DNA from: Bacteroidales bacterium
GTDB taxonomy: Bacteria > Bacteroidota > Bacteroidia > Bacteroidales > UBA932
Direction: 5' to 3'
DNA length: 51,980 nucleotides
Assembly: GCA_017465225.1 (NCBI GenBank)
Contig: JAFTWQ010000037.1
Location: 1 to 51,980 of the forward strand
Below are positions 16,816-24,910 of the stretch, one piece after another. Numbering within the stretch: position 1 is the stretch's first letter; the number at the start of each line of letters is the position of its first letter. A program made the position numbers and the translations under genes. The notes below the pieces were generated by a model, which saw nothing but the letters and a program-made list of their open reading frames with translations, was not told the DNA's origin and did not search any database.

Positions 16816-17115
16816 CTACCTTTCGTACTCGACCTTTGCGCGAACTTCTGCAATAGTCTTTACGTATTCTATAACGTTGCCCCTCAAGGTATCTGCCTTG
16901 TAAGCTGCGAGAGCCTCCCAGCTATCAAAGTCTGCAAGCATCACAGCGTCGTATGAAGTCTTTCCCTCATTACGGTTAACGCCTACTTCAATGCATTTAA
17001 GACCTGGCACGAGTCCCAAGAGGGACTCATATTTCTCCTTGACGTCTTCTGCGAGTTCTTTGGAAGTCTTGACATCTGATGGCTTGAACTTCCACATTAC
17101 ACAATATCTTACCAT
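16816..17115 (-). CDS. Dabb-family (stress-responsive alpha/beta barrel) protein
   Basis: A 99-residue dimeric ferredoxin-like barrel protein. It begins MVRYCVMWKFKP and has the Dabb pattern LLGLVPGLKCIEVGVN, then SYDAVMLADFDSWEALAAYK. The family is cytoplasmic and small; some members are enzymes or stress proteins, most are uncharacterised, and no role can be assigned here. It is transcribed from a TAATTTTG box at 17177-17184 through a leader of about 60 nt, convergent with the TetR gene. Confidence 0.85.
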   Translation of the reverse strand: MVRYCVMWKFKPSDVKTSKELAEDVKEKYESLLGLVPGLKCIEVGVNRNEGKTSYDAVMLADFDSWEALAAYKADTLRGNVIEYVKTIAEVRAKVEYER

Positions 17116-17176
17116 ATCTGCTTAGTGTTTAGTGTTCATAATCGACGACTAATTTAAGAAGAAACATTGACATTAC

Positions 17177-17184
17177 CAAAATTA
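17177..17184 (-). promoter_or_regulatory. TAnnTTTG -7 box for the Dabb gene
   Basis: TAATTTTG on the minus strand, 61 nt before the start codon. Confidence 0.45.
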
Positions 17185-17260
17185 TCGGAACAATGTCAGA
17201 AAATATTTGGGAAACGGAATGAAGTATCGCCCGTTATAATGAATTGTAGGTAAAATTTAC

Positions 17261-17268
17261 TACTTTTG
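17261..17268 (+). promoter_or_regulatory. TAnnTTTG -7 box for the flippase operon
   Basis: TACTTTTG lies 24 nt before the ATG at 17293. The in-frame TTG at 17266 is inside this box, so it is not the start. Confidence 0.55.
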
Positions 17269-17292
17269 CTTTTCTATAGAAACCGCATACGG

Positions 17293-18840
17293 ATGGAACA
17301 GGACAACTCGGTAAAAAGCAGGAGAATAGCGAAGAACACCCTGATGCTCTACGTCAGGATGTTCGTGCTCATGCTCGTGGGTCTGTATACATCCCGCGTC
17401 GTGCTCAATGCCCTTGGAGAAAGCGATTTCGGTATATACAATGTCGTCGGCGGTGTCGTGGCGATGTTCTCGATCATTTCCGGAACACTCAATACAGCCG
17501 TGTCCCGTTTCATCACTTTCGAGATGGGAAAAGGGGAGAATGCCCAGCTGAACAAGGTGTTCTCAACATCTGTAACCATACAGCTGGCTCTGGCTGCAAT
17601 CGTTGTGATTCTGGCAGAACCGGTTGGTCTCTGGTTCATCGACAACAAGATGACCATAGATCCGTCCAGAATTCCTGCAGCGAAGCTGGTGTTCCAGTTC
17701 TCTCTCTTCTCGTTCGTTGTCAACCTGATGAGTGTGCCACAGATGGCTTCTATCACAGCTCATGAGAAGATGTCGGCATATGCCTGGATCGGGCTTCTGG
17801 ATGGATTCCTGAGGCTTGGTGTGGCCTTGCTGATCAGAAGCTCCTCTTCGGACAGGCTTGTGCAGTATGCCGCCCTCATGGCCTGCGCTGTACTTGTTGT
17901 AAGGATGGCATACGGTATCTATTGCCGCAGAAACTTCCCGGAGTGCAGATATCGTCCTGTGTTTGACAAGCCTCTTATAAAGGAGATGTTCTCGTATTCT
18001 GGATGGAATTTCATCGGTACATTGGCAGGTGTGATGAGGGACCATGGAGGCAATATCCTCGTGAATCTGTTTTCCGGTCCGGCTGTAAATGCCGCCAGAG
18101 GTGTCGCTCTTCAGCTCAATGGCGCCGTCCAGGGCTTTGTGACCAATTTCATGACTGCCGTCAATCCGCAGATAACCAAATCGTATGCTGCATCTGAAAG
18201 GGAGTATATGTTCTCCCTGATGAGGAAATCCTCGTCAATGTCGTTCTATATGCTTCTGATTCTGGCTCTGCCGGTTATATTCAATACTGAATTCCTCCTT
18301 AAGCTCTGGTTGAAGGAAGTGCCTGAACATACGGTTCTTTTCGTGCGTCTTTTCCTTGTCTTTGCCATGAGTGAGACTTTCGTGGGGCCGCTCAATACAG
18401 CCCTCCATGCTACAGGAAAAATAAGGAATTTTCAGATTGCGGTAGGCAGTCTTCAGCTGCTCAACATACCGGTTTCGTATATCCTTCTCCGGCTCGGGGC
18501 AATTCCGGAAGTGACCGTCATGGTTGCAATATCTCTTTCCCAGATCTGCATGTTTGTACGCCTCTTCATGCTGAAAAACTGCATGTCTTTCCCTGTCGGA
18601 ATATATTTAAGAAGGGTATACCTGAAGGCATTGGCTGCTACTGCAGTTGTGGTCGCGGTTTTCTGGCCGATATGGAAATGTGTGCCACAGACTCTCGCAG
18701 GTTTCATTGCGAATGTGTGCATATGTGTCGCTTTGACTGCCGTTTCAGTATATGTGGTCGGATTCAACAGGGATGAGAAGGAAATGGCCCATGAATTCGT
18801 ATCAAAAGCCTTGAAGAAGTATGGAATCTTAAAGTCATAG
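17293..18840 (+). CDS. Wzx-like polysaccharide/lipid-linked oligosaccharide flippase
   Basis: A 515-residue integral membrane protein of the MOP (polysaccharide transport/MATE-like) superfamily, expected to flip undecaprenyl-linked glycan units across the inner membrane. About twelve to fourteen helices are visible, beginning NTLMLYVRMFVLMLVGLYTSRVVLNALG, which with SDFGIYNVVGGVV is typical of Bacteroidetes flippases. Positive residues lie in cytoplasmic loops. The ATG at 17293 is chosen because the earlier TTG is within the promoter. A family 2 glycosyltransferase starts 5 nt downstream, which supports a role in surface polysaccharide or lipopolysaccharide synthesis. Confidence 0.85.
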   Translation: MEQDNSVKSRRIAKNTLMLYVRMFVLMLVGLYTSRVVLNALGESDFGIYNVVGGVVAMFSIISGTLNTAVSRFITFEMGKGENAQLNKVFSTSVTIQLALAAIVVILAEPVGLWFIDNKMTIDPSRIPAAKLVFQFSLFSFVVNLMSVPQMASITAHEKMSAYAWIGLLDGFLRLGVALLIRSSSSDRLVQYAALMACAVLVVRMAYGIYCRRNFPECRYRPVFDKPLIKEMFSYSGWNFIGTLAGVMRDHGGNILVNLFSGPAVNAARGVALQLNGAVQGFVTNFMTAVNPQITKSYAASEREYMFSLMRKSSSMSFYMLLILALPVIFNTEFLLKLWLKEVPEHTVLFVRLFLVFAMSETFVGPLNTALHATGKIRNFQIAVGSLQLLNIPVSYILLRLGAIPEVTVMVAISLSQICMFVRLFMLKNCMSFPVGIYLRRVYLKALAATAVVVAVFWPIWKCVPQTLAGFIANVCICVALTAVSVYVVGFNRDEKEMAHEFVSKALKKYGILKS

Positions 18841-18845
18841 CTGTC

Positions 18846-19754
18846 ATGGATTATTTGTTGACCGTCATAATTCCCAACAGGAACATAACCGATCTTCTGC
18901 AGCGTTGCCTGGATTCCATCCCGAGACGGGATGATATCCAGATAATAATTGTCGACGATGCCAGCGATATTCCGCAGGAACAGTTTGACTCATATCCCGG
19001 ACTCGGAGAGAAGAACGTCGAGGTGATCTTTACGAAAGAGGGGAGAGGGGCTGGATATGCGAGAAATGTGGCATTGGAGCATGCCCGGGGCAAATGGCTG
19101 ATGTTCGTTGATTCCGATGATTTTCTTCTGCCTTCCGCCCTGTCTCTGATCGACAGGCATGCCGGTTCTGACAAGGATATCATTTATTTCAATATTGAAA
19201 GCCGCTATTCGGACAGTATGCTTCCGGCATCGCGTCACGAGAAGTTCCATAAAGCTTTTGCGACATATTCCAAAGAGGACGGCCAGCTGGAAAAGTTCCT
19301 GAGATTCGGCTATACCGAGCCATGGGGTAAGCTGATAAGGAGAGAACTCGTATCAAGGCATGGAATCCGTTTTGATGAGTCGCCTGTGGCCAATGACTAT
19401 ATGTTTTCGGTAGTTACGGGCTATTATGCAGCCAAGGTGGAACTATGCATGGATGCCATCGTATGCGTTACCATGAGGGACGGATCTCTTTGTGCGGATT
19501 ACTGGGGATCGGATGAAAACACCATGAGCCGTCTGAAAGTATATGTCGGAGTCCAGAGATTCTTTGATGATCATGGGATCGGACTCGAGCCTTTGTTCCG
19601 ATATATGAGGGGATTGCGCACAAGCAAGAAGGCCCTGTTCGGTAGAGCCCTTGAGGAATGTTCATTGAAGGGATATTCGAAGCTGACGGTATTGTGGCGC
19701 TGCCTTTATGGCTATGTCTATTCCCGTATCAAGCCTCGGAAGAAGTTCTGCTGA
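18846..19754 (+). CDS. Family 2 glycosyltransferase A
   Basis: A 302-residue GT-A fold inverting glycosyltransferase that would add a sugar from a nucleotide donor to a growing glycan at the cytoplasmic face. The N-terminus LLTVIIPNRNITDLLQRCLDSI is the nucleotide-binding strand, IIVDDAS follows, and the metal-binding DxD motif is in MFVDSDDF (about residue 90). The C-terminal part (about 200-302) is helical with no membrane segment. It forms an operon with the flippase (5-nt gap). Its last 26 nt overlap, tail to tail, the end of the next glycosyltransferase on the opposite strand. Sugar specificity unknown. Confidence 0.85.
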   Translation: MDYLLTVIIPNRNITDLLQRCLDSIPRRDDIQIIIVDDASDIPQEQFDSYPGLGEKNVEVIFTKEGRGAGYARNVALEHARGKWLMFVDSDDFLLPSALSLIDRHAGSDKDIIYFNIESRYSDSMLPASRHEKFHKAFATYSKEDGQLEKFLRFGYTEPWGKLIRRELVSRHGIRFDESPVANDYMFSVVTGYYAAKVELCMDAIVCVTMRDGSLCADYWGSDENTMSRLKVYVGVQRFFDDHGIGLEPLFRYMRGLRTSKKALFGRALEECSLKGYSKLTVLWRCLYGYVYSRIKPRKKFC

Positions 19755-20736
19755 TCTTCAGATAAAGTTCTGTAAATATTTCTTTCGGCATTTTCGAAGT
19801 GAAGATGCTTCTGCGCACATTTGCAGCTGTGTCGCGCATAATCCTGTTCCTGCGGCTTCTGTCCGTCGTGCCGGAGCAGTCGCAGAAAATGTATTTCAGC
19901 CCTCTCAAAGCTTCATAACACCATATGAAAGCCCCCAGAGCGAGATACTTCGCCCTGTTTATGCCTTCGGTGCCTTGCGGGTTGTCAATCGCCTGAAGGT
20001 TTGAATAAAGTATCAGAGATCCCCTGACTCTTGTAGGCTTGATCGCGGCTTCGATACGCGAAGCTGTGGCGTTGGCAATATGGGTTATCCTGATCCTGGA
20101 GTCTGCATATACTTTGTAGCCTCTCTTGTTGAGGAGCATGCCGAGAGCGATGTCTTCTGGTGTGAAAGTATATGTCTCGTCAAACCATCCCGCTTCCCTG
20201 AAGATGCCGGTTCTTGCAAGGAAACATGCGCCGTTCAATGTGTATGTCCTGAAAAGTCCCTCCTGCATAGTCCACCTGGTCTTTCTGGTCTCGTCTACAA
20301 GATGCAGATAATGCCTGATGTATTTCCATGCACTCCATGGGCCTCTGCCGCAGGTCTGCACCCTTCCGTCCGGATAAACAATATTCGGAGATACGGCAGC
20401 GACGTCTTCCGGAAGCGATTTCATGTCGGCTACAAGGCTGTCGATGACAGGCTCGTCCATGAAAGTATCGTCATTGACTATGAAACAGAATTCTCCCTGT
20501 ATCTCTTTCAGCGCAAGATTGTTGTTTTCGGCAAATCCCCGGAGCTCGTTGCTCTCTATGACCATGACCCATGGGTATCTTTCCTTGAGAAGCGACAGAT
20601 TGTCCGCTGTGAACATGTAGGCAACCACATATGTCTCGTATGATACGGAAGTGTATGCCCGGATGCTGTCCAGGCAAGGGAACAGACAGGCTGTGTTGTT
20701 CATGCTGACGATGACTATGCTTACTTCCGGTCTCAT
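19729..20736 (-). CDS. Family 2 glycosyltransferase B (rhamnosyltransferase-like)
   Basis: A 335-residue glycosyltransferase: VSIVIVSMNNTACLFPCLDSI at the start, the donor and metal site around FIVNDDTFMDEP (about residue 90), a segment NGACFLARTGIFREAGWFDETYTFTPEDIALGMLL (the GT2 acceptor or base region with FxPEDIxLG) and a C-terminal helical tail. This layout is that of WbbL-like or rhamnosyl-type transferases in O-antigen and capsule loci. It is transcribed against its neighbours from a TATCTTTG box at 20745-20752, head to head with glycosyltransferase C. Substrate unknown. Confidence 0.83.
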   Translation of the reverse strand: MRPEVSIVIVSMNNTACLFPCLDSIRAYTSVSYETYVVAYMFTADNLSLLKERYPWVMVIESNELRGFAENNNLALKEIQGEFCFIVNDDTFMDEPVIDSLVADMKSLPEDVAAVSPNIVYPDGRVQTCGRGPWSAWKYIRHYLHLVDETRKTRWTMQEGLFRTYTLNGACFLARTGIFREAGWFDETYTFTPEDIALGMLLNKRGYKVYADSRIRITHIANATASRIEAAIKPTRVRGSLILYSNLQAIDNPQGTEGINRAKYLALGAFIWCYEALRGLKYIFCDCSGTTDRSRRNRIMRDTAANVRRSIFTSKMPKEIFTELYLKISRTSSEA

Positions 20737-20744
20737 AATGAATT

Positions 20745-20752
20745 CAAAGATA
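20745..20752 (-). promoter_or_regulatory. TAnnTTTG -7 box for glycosyltransferase B
   Basis: TATCTTTG on the minus strand eight nt before the ATG, only 12 nt from the divergent box for glycosyltransferase C, so the two promoters share upstream sequence. Confidence 0.55.
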
Positions 20753-20764
20753 GGATTATTTTTT

Positions 20765-20772
20765 TAAATTTG
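20765..20772 (+). promoter_or_regulatory. TAnnTTTG -7 box for glycosyltransferase C
   Basis: TAAATTTG followed by a 25-nt leader to the ATG at 20798. Its -33 region overlaps the divergent promoter, so the two may compete. Confidence 0.55.
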
Positions 20773-20797
20773 CAGTCCTAACGTCAATTTGCTGGAA

Positions 20798-21670
20798 ATG
20801 CAGGAGAACCGTATTCTTACGATAGTCGTTACCTACAACGGTATGAAATGGATAGACCGATGTCTCGGAAGTGTTTATGCGTCCGGGATGCCGGCCGATG
20901 TCATTGTCGTTGACAACGGGTCGTCTGACGGCACTCCTGAATATGTGGGGAAGCAGTTCCCTGAAGCTGTCCTGATCAGTACGGGCGAGAATCACGGTTT
21001 CGGAAAGGCGAACAATATCGGATTCTCATATGCCTTGGAGAAGGGGTATGATTATGTGTATCTGCTGAATCAGGACGCCTGGATCTTCCCTGATACATTC
21101 TCACGCCTTGTGGATGCGATGGAAAAGAATCCTGATTATGGAGTGATCAGCCCTGTCCAGATGGCTGCATCGATGGAAAGACCGGACCCTCGCTTCGCTG
21201 TGAAATGCCTTGACCGTCCATTGGCTGAATATGTCGCCGGAAATGTCTATGAGGTCCATTTCGTGATGGCGGCCCATTGGATGATAAGCCGCAGATGTCT
21301 GGAGACCGTAGGTGGCTTCTCGCCGGCATTCCGTCATTATGGAGAGGATGACAACTGGCTGCATCGTGCCTCATTCCATGGCTTCAGGACCGGTTTCCTG
21401 GCCGGATGTGAGGCTGTGCATGACAGAGAGATGAGACCTTTCGAAAAGGCCGCGTCCATGCGCCTGAAATGCGTCGCTTCGGTGGTGAAGGTCAGCAATC
21501 CTTTGAACTGTCTGCCGTGGAGGCTTATTGTGCAGCCGATGGAACTTCTTGCCATCAGCATTCTGCGATGCTCTTCTGATGTACTGAAATTCATTGTTCC
21601 TTTTGTCCGTTCATATCCTGAGCTTATTGACTTGAGGCGCAGGTCGAAGGAAAAACGTGCCTTTCTCTAG
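20798..21670 (+). CDS. Family 2 glycosyltransferase C
   Basis: A 290-residue GT2 enzyme starting at the ATG at 20798; a TTG at 20789 would add three residues. Motifs are RILTIVVTYNGMKWIDRCL, VDNGSSDGTPEYV, GFGKANNIGFSYAL, LLNQDAWI as the DxD-like metal site, and FRHYGEDDNWLHR in the acceptor region. This arrangement matches the WcaA/rhamnosyltransferase-like group. A hydrophobic segment follows near residues 240-265 (LIVQPMELLAISIL), which may associate with the membrane. It is followed after 3 nt by the Fe-S protein gene, so the two are co-transcribed. Sugar and acceptor unknown. Confidence 0.83.
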   Translation: MQENRILTIVVTYNGMKWIDRCLGSVYASGMPADVIVVDNGSSDGTPEYVGKQFPEAVLISTGENHGFGKANNIGFSYALEKGYDYVYLLNQDAWIFPDTFSRLVDAMEKNPDYGVISPVQMAASMERPDPRFAVKCLDRPLAEYVAGNVYEVHFVMAAHWMISRRCLETVGGFSPAFRHYGEDDNWLHRASFHGFRTGFLAGCEAVHDREMRPFEKAASMRLKCVASVVKVSNPLNCLPWRLIVQPMELLAISILRCSSDVLKFIVPFVRSYPELIDLRRRSKEKRAFL

Positions 21671-21673
21671 CCT

Positions 21674-22468
21674 ATGATCAGGATTACCGACAAATCACTC
21701 TGCTGCGGATGTACGGCGTGCATGAATGCATGCCCGGCGCAGTGCATTGTCATGAGAAGGGATCGAGAGGGCTTCGATTATCCTGTAGCGAATCCGGATC
21801 TGTGCCGGAATTGCGGGAAGTGTACCGAAATATGTCCTATGCCTGATATCAAGGCTCATGTCCATGAGGAAAGCTTGTCGCAGGAACAGTCAATGAAGGT
21901 GATTGAGGAAGGCAGAGTCATATATGCTCCGTCGATCAATCCGGATATGACCGTAGGATATGCCGAGGTCCCGGATGCATCGGAACAGGCCGGTTTAAAT
22001 GATGATATATGCGTCCAGAGCGATCTGTATGCCACTTTTGAAGATGTGAAGTACTATCTGGAAGACGGAAGGAAGGTCGTATTCAAAGGCGTTCCGTGCT
22101 ATATTGCCGGACTCAAGGCCTATCTTGGTGGAGAGCAGGAGGGGCTGACGCTCGTTGAATGCGGATGTCATGGCGTAGCAAGTCCAGGTCTTTGGGAGAG
22201 ATGTACCCGTCAGCCGGCAGCAGACGATCCGTATAAGGCTCTCTTCATGCAGCACATGAACCTCAGGCCGTCATGCTACAGCTGTCCTGCAAGGATAGGA
22301 GGCAAGGCGGAGATTCCGGAAAAAAGAGCGGAATTCTTCAAGGGATATCATTCCGCTCAGGATATCACGAAATATATGCGAGGCTTCATTTCAAGCCCGC
22401 TTTCATTGTCTTCTTTTCTGAAAGGTGTCGGAATCAGGCTTTCACGTACCAGGAATTCAGGACGTTGA
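21674..22468 (+). CDS. Shortened FrhB/FpoF-like 4Fe-4S protein in the glycan group
   Basis: A 264-residue protein with two 4Fe-4S motifs at the N-terminus (CCGCTACMNACP and CRNCGKCTEICP, residues about 10-55), then the region typical of coenzyme F420 hydrogenase/dehydrogenase beta-subunit homologues found in polysaccharide loci: VQSDLYATFEDVKYYL, VFKGVPCYIAGLKAYL and CGCHGVASPGLWE. Usual homologues have about 380-420 residues; the middle SSGG-containing flavin region and the conserved C-terminal segment are missing or cut short. It may still transfer electrons for pyruvylation or sugar reduction, or may be a decaying gene. Its last 35 nt overlap the convergent hydrolase gene. Confidence 0.65.
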   Translation: MIRITDKSLCCGCTACMNACPAQCIVMRRDREGFDYPVANPDLCRNCGKCTEICPMPDIKAHVHEESLSQEQSMKVIEEGRVIYAPSINPDMTVGYAEVPDASEQAGLNDDICVQSDLYATFEDVKYYLEDGRKVVFKGVPCYIAGLKAYLGGEQEGLTLVECGCHGVASPGLWERCTRQPAADDPYKALFMQHMNLRPSCYSCPARIGGKAEIPEKRAEFFKGYHSAQDITKYMRGFISSPLSLSSFLKGVGIRLSRTRNSGR

Positions 22469-23360
22469 GTATGTCATTCCAGACCATCTCTTTGCCGGTC
22501 TCGTTGAGAATCTCGTGACGCAGTCCGTCATATGTATGCGAAGTCACATTGGCATATCCGACCTTTGTCATATGCTCGGCAGCTGCCTTGAAATCCTTGA
22601 GACTGGTGATGCACGGGTCGTCTGATCCGGCGATGAAATGTATCGGAAGACCTGCATTTGACGGAGCCCATCCCTTTGATGAATATGTGTCCAGCATCAG
22701 GTCGAAAAGGCCGATGAATCCGTTGGCAGTGAACTGGTAGCTGCACAGCGGGTCGGCGTTGTATTTCCTTACATTCTCCTTCTCGGTCGAAAGCCATGCA
22801 TTTCTGCCTTCGTCCTTGAAATTCCTGTTGAATCCTTCGAATGCGATCTTCTGTATGATTGCCGGACGATGACGGTCACCCTTGAAAGCGGCTATGACCT
22901 TCGCCAGCATCCTTCCTGCTCCTGCAGCCGGGTTCCTGCTCGGACTACCGCACACTATGAGACCGTCGATCAAGCTGTCGTATCTCTTTGTGAATGAGCG
23001 CACTGCGAGAGAGCCCATGCTATGGCCGAAAAGATAGACTGGACTTTCCGGATACATCTTTCTGATCTCCTCATTTACCGTAAGTATGTCGCTTACGATG
23101 CCGTTCCATCCTCCGCCGTAGAAATAACCCAGGTCATCGGCAGACTTGACGGAAGCTCCGTGTCCTCGATGGTCATGAATCACGCATGCATAGCCTTCGG
23201 AACATAGGAATTCCATGAACGGAACATATCTTTCCTTGTATTCGCACATGCCGTGTACCAGCTGGATTATTGCCTTCGGAGATGATTCCGGGGTGACTGC
23301 CATGACGCTTATGTCCAGGTCGTCATGAGCAGATCGGAGGGTAAATGTTCTTGTATCCAT
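22434..23360 (-). CDS. Alpha/beta hydrolase, monoacylglycerol lipase/lysophospholipase-like
   Basis: A 308-residue cytoplasmic serine hydrolase of the Hydrolase_4 group. The oxyanion region is VHGMCEYKERYVPF; the nucleophile is in the elbow FGHSMGSLAVR (about residue 110); the acid is likely in AGSDDPC (about 245) and the base in GLRHEILNE (about 290). A lid of helices lies between the nucleophile and the acid. Members hydrolyse monoglycerides, lysophospholipids or related esters. The start codon is two nt from the BaiN-like stop, so both form one operon on the minus strand. The natural ester is not predictable. Confidence 0.83.
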   Translation of the reverse strand: MDTRTFTLRSAHDDLDISVMAVTPESSPKAIIQLVHGMCEYKERYVPFMEFLCSEGYACVIHDHRGHGASVKSADDLGYFYGGGWNGIVSDILTVNEEIRKMYPESPVYLFGHSMGSLAVRSFTKRYDSLIDGLIVCGSPSRNPAAGAGRMLAKVIAAFKGDRHRPAIIQKIAFEGFNRNFKDEGRNAWLSTEKENVRKYNADPLCSYQFTANGFIGLFDLMLDTYSSKGWAPSNAGLPIHFIAGSDDPCITSLKDFKAAAEHMTKVGYANVTSHTYDGLRHEILNETGKEMVWNDILNVLNSWYVKA

Positions 23361-23362
23361 AG

Positions 23363-24715
23363 TTATTTAGCTGCTGAAATTCCTGCAAGATATCCTGTTG
23401 AGAAAGCGGTCTGGAGGTTGTATCCACCGGTGTCCGCATCGAGATCCAGAACTTCCCCGGCAAAGTAAAGACCCGGTATGAGTCTGGATTCCAATGTTTT
23501 AGGTGTGACTTCTTCAAGGCTTACTCCTCCAGCTGTCACAACACATCTTTCGTATCCTACGAATCCTGTGATCTCCATCTTCCAGTTCTTCAGCACCTTG
23601 GCGAGAGTCTTATGGTCTGCATTAGGATTGAGCTTCTGGAAAGCCGGAATCAGAGACATCGGAAGCACTTTTGTGAGCAGGATCCTGAACCTGTCCTTAT
23701 AAAGCTTGTTTGCACTTCTCTTGTCCTTTGATACTTCGTTCCATAAGGTGTTTATACGGACGGTAAGGTCCTCGATATCGACAGCCGGCTTGAGGTCCAG
23801 CACGACGCTGACCTTCGATCCGTTGATGATCGCATTGACACATTTTCTGCTGACCTTGAATCCGATAGGACCCTCGATTCCTCCGTCTGTGAAATCCAGG
23901 TCTCCGAACTCGTTCTGTGCCTCATTCCCGTCTACGATCAGGCTGATTCCCACGTTCTTGAGCTGGTTGCCGCAAAGGGATTCTCCGATCTCGCTGAGCT
24001 GGACATTTCTGTTTATATGTCCCTTCATTTCAGAGTCAGTGCTGTCATGCTTATATCCTTTCGGAACGATGGCTGTAAGCGATGGGAAAAGAGGCCTGAT
24101 GCTGTGACCGAACTCCTTTGCCCACTCATATCCGTCGCCCGTAGAACCTGTCTTGGGGTAAGAGAGTCCGCCTGTACATATGATGAGCTTTCTGCATGTA
24201 TATCTCGCGCCGTCGGCACATTCTATTGTGAAAGATCCTTCGCTTTGCTCCGGATGACAATCGTCATCGTTTCGAGCTTGTCGAGAAATATCTCGTACCT
24301 CCTTGCCGCAATGAATCTTCGCCCCTGCGTCTTCAGCGGCCCTTACCAAGGCGTCCACCACATCAGAAGCAAGATGGGAAGTAGGGAATGCCCTGTCTCC
24401 ACGCTCTATCACAGCTTCCATTCCATGGTCCTGAAGATAGTCCACCATCTTTTCTGAAGTGAGGTTGTAGAACGACGGTTTCAGGAAATTCGGCTTCGGA
24501 TGGATATGTCCGTTGAACTCGTTCCATGACTTGACATTCGTGAAATTGCATCTTCCCTTGCCGGTGATCATTATCTTTCGGCCAGGTCTTGGCATCTTCT
24601 CAAGCACGATGACCTTCCCGTCAGTTCCGTTTTTTGCCATAGTCTCTGCGGCTCCTGCAGCGGCCATAAGGCCTGCAGCTCCTCCTCCGATGATGATTAT
24701 GTCAGCTGAATGCAT
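23363..24715 (-). CDS. BaiN/HI0933-family FAD-dependent oxidoreductase carrying an inserted repeat peptide
   Basis: A 450-residue flavoprotein. The N-terminal FAD-binding motif is IIGGGAAGLMAAAG, followed by the family signature MITGKGRCNFTN, a middle substrate domain, and the C-terminal TAGGVSLEEVTPKTLES with PGLYFAGEVLDLDADTGGYNLQ. Relatives reduce double bonds, the bile-acid enzyme BaiN being one named example, but most are uncharacterised. Residues about 140-162 (SRQARNDD and CHPEQSEGSF) are not family sequence; they are the translation of a palindromic DNA repeat, inserted in frame between conserved blocks. The gene has a TAAATTTG box at 24741-24748 and leads the hydrolase gene. Confidence 0.85.
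   Translation of the reverse strand: MHSADIIIIGGGAAGLMAAAGAAETMAKNGTDGKVIVLEKMPRPGRKIMITGKGRCNFTNVKSWNEFNGHIHPKPNFLKPSFYNLTSEKMVDYLQDHGMEAVIERGDRAFPTSHLASDVVDALVRAAEDAGAKIHCGKEVRDISRQARNDDDCHPEQSEGSFTIECADGARYTCRKLIICTGGLSYPKTGSTGDGYEWAKEFGHSIRPLFPSLTAIVPKGYKHDSTDSEMKGHINRNVQLSEIGESLCGNQLKNVGISLIVDGNEAQNEFGDLDFTDGGIEGPIGFKVSRKCVNAIINGSKVSVVLDLKPAVDIEDLTVRINTLWNEVSKDKRSANKLYKDRFRILLTKVLPMSLIPAFQKLNPNADHKTLAKVLKNWKMEITGFVGYERCVVTAGGVSLEEVTPKTLESRLIPGLYFAGEVLDLDADTGGYNLQTAFSTGYLAGISAAK
24231..24295 (-). repeat. Palindromic GTCAT repeat pair inserted in frame in the BaiN-like gene
   Basis: Two units point outward from a centre of ATGACGATTGTCAT (minus strand). One arm reads GTCATCCGGAGCAAAGCGAAG and on to GATC; the other, on the opposite strand, reads GTCATCGTTTCGAGCTTGTC and on to GAGAAATATC. 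Translated together they give SRQARND and CHPEQSEGS, peptides known as translations of dispersed repeats. The insertion keeps the reading frame. Confidence 0.8.
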
Positions 24716-24740
24716 AGAATTTGTGATGAAATTACGACTA

Positions 24741-24748
24741 CAAATTTA
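24741..24748 (-). promoter_or_regulatory. TAnnTTTG -7 box for the BaiN-like operon
   Basis: TAAATTTG on the minus strand, 25 nt before the start and head to head with the tRNA promoter. Confidence 0.5.
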
Positions 24749-24758
24749 TAAAATTATC

Positions 24759-24766
24759 TATATTTG
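24759..24766 (+). promoter_or_regulatory. TAnnTTTG -7 box for tRNA-Thr
   Basis: TATATTTG, 28 nt before the first base of the mature tRNA. Confidence 0.55.
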
Positions 24767-24794
24767 CAGTCCCTTTACATAAAGGAGTTTCGTT

Positions 24795-24867
24795 GCCACT
24801 TTAGCTTAGTCGGTAGAGCATCGCATTCGTAACGCGAAGGTCGTGGGTTCGAATCCCATAGGTGGCT
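24795..24867 (+). tRNA. tRNA-Thr, anticodon CGU
   Basis: A cloverleaf can be drawn: acceptor GCCACTT with AGGTGGC, D-arm GCTT..GAGC, anticodon arm with loop TTCGTAA (anticodon at 24828-24830), and T-arm GTGGG-TTCGAAT-CCCAT. The discriminator is T and CCA is not encoded. The anticodon reads ACG codons. The closing pair of the anticodon stem (positions 31 and 39) is A-C, a mismatch. The gene stands alone with its own promoter and terminator. Confidence 0.93.
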
Positions 24868-24873
24868 CAAAAA

Positions 24874-24904
24874 ACGGTCAGAATCTTTCAGGGATTCTGA
24901 CCGT
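24874..24904. terminator. Terminator shared by tRNA-Thr and the thioredoxin gene
   Basis: ACGGTCAGAATC (24874-24885) pairs perfectly with GATTCTGACCGT (24893-24904), a 12-bp stem and 7-nt loop, with A-rich sequence before and T-rich after, so it works in both directions between convergent transcripts. Confidence 0.85.
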
Positions 24905-24910
24905 TCTCTT

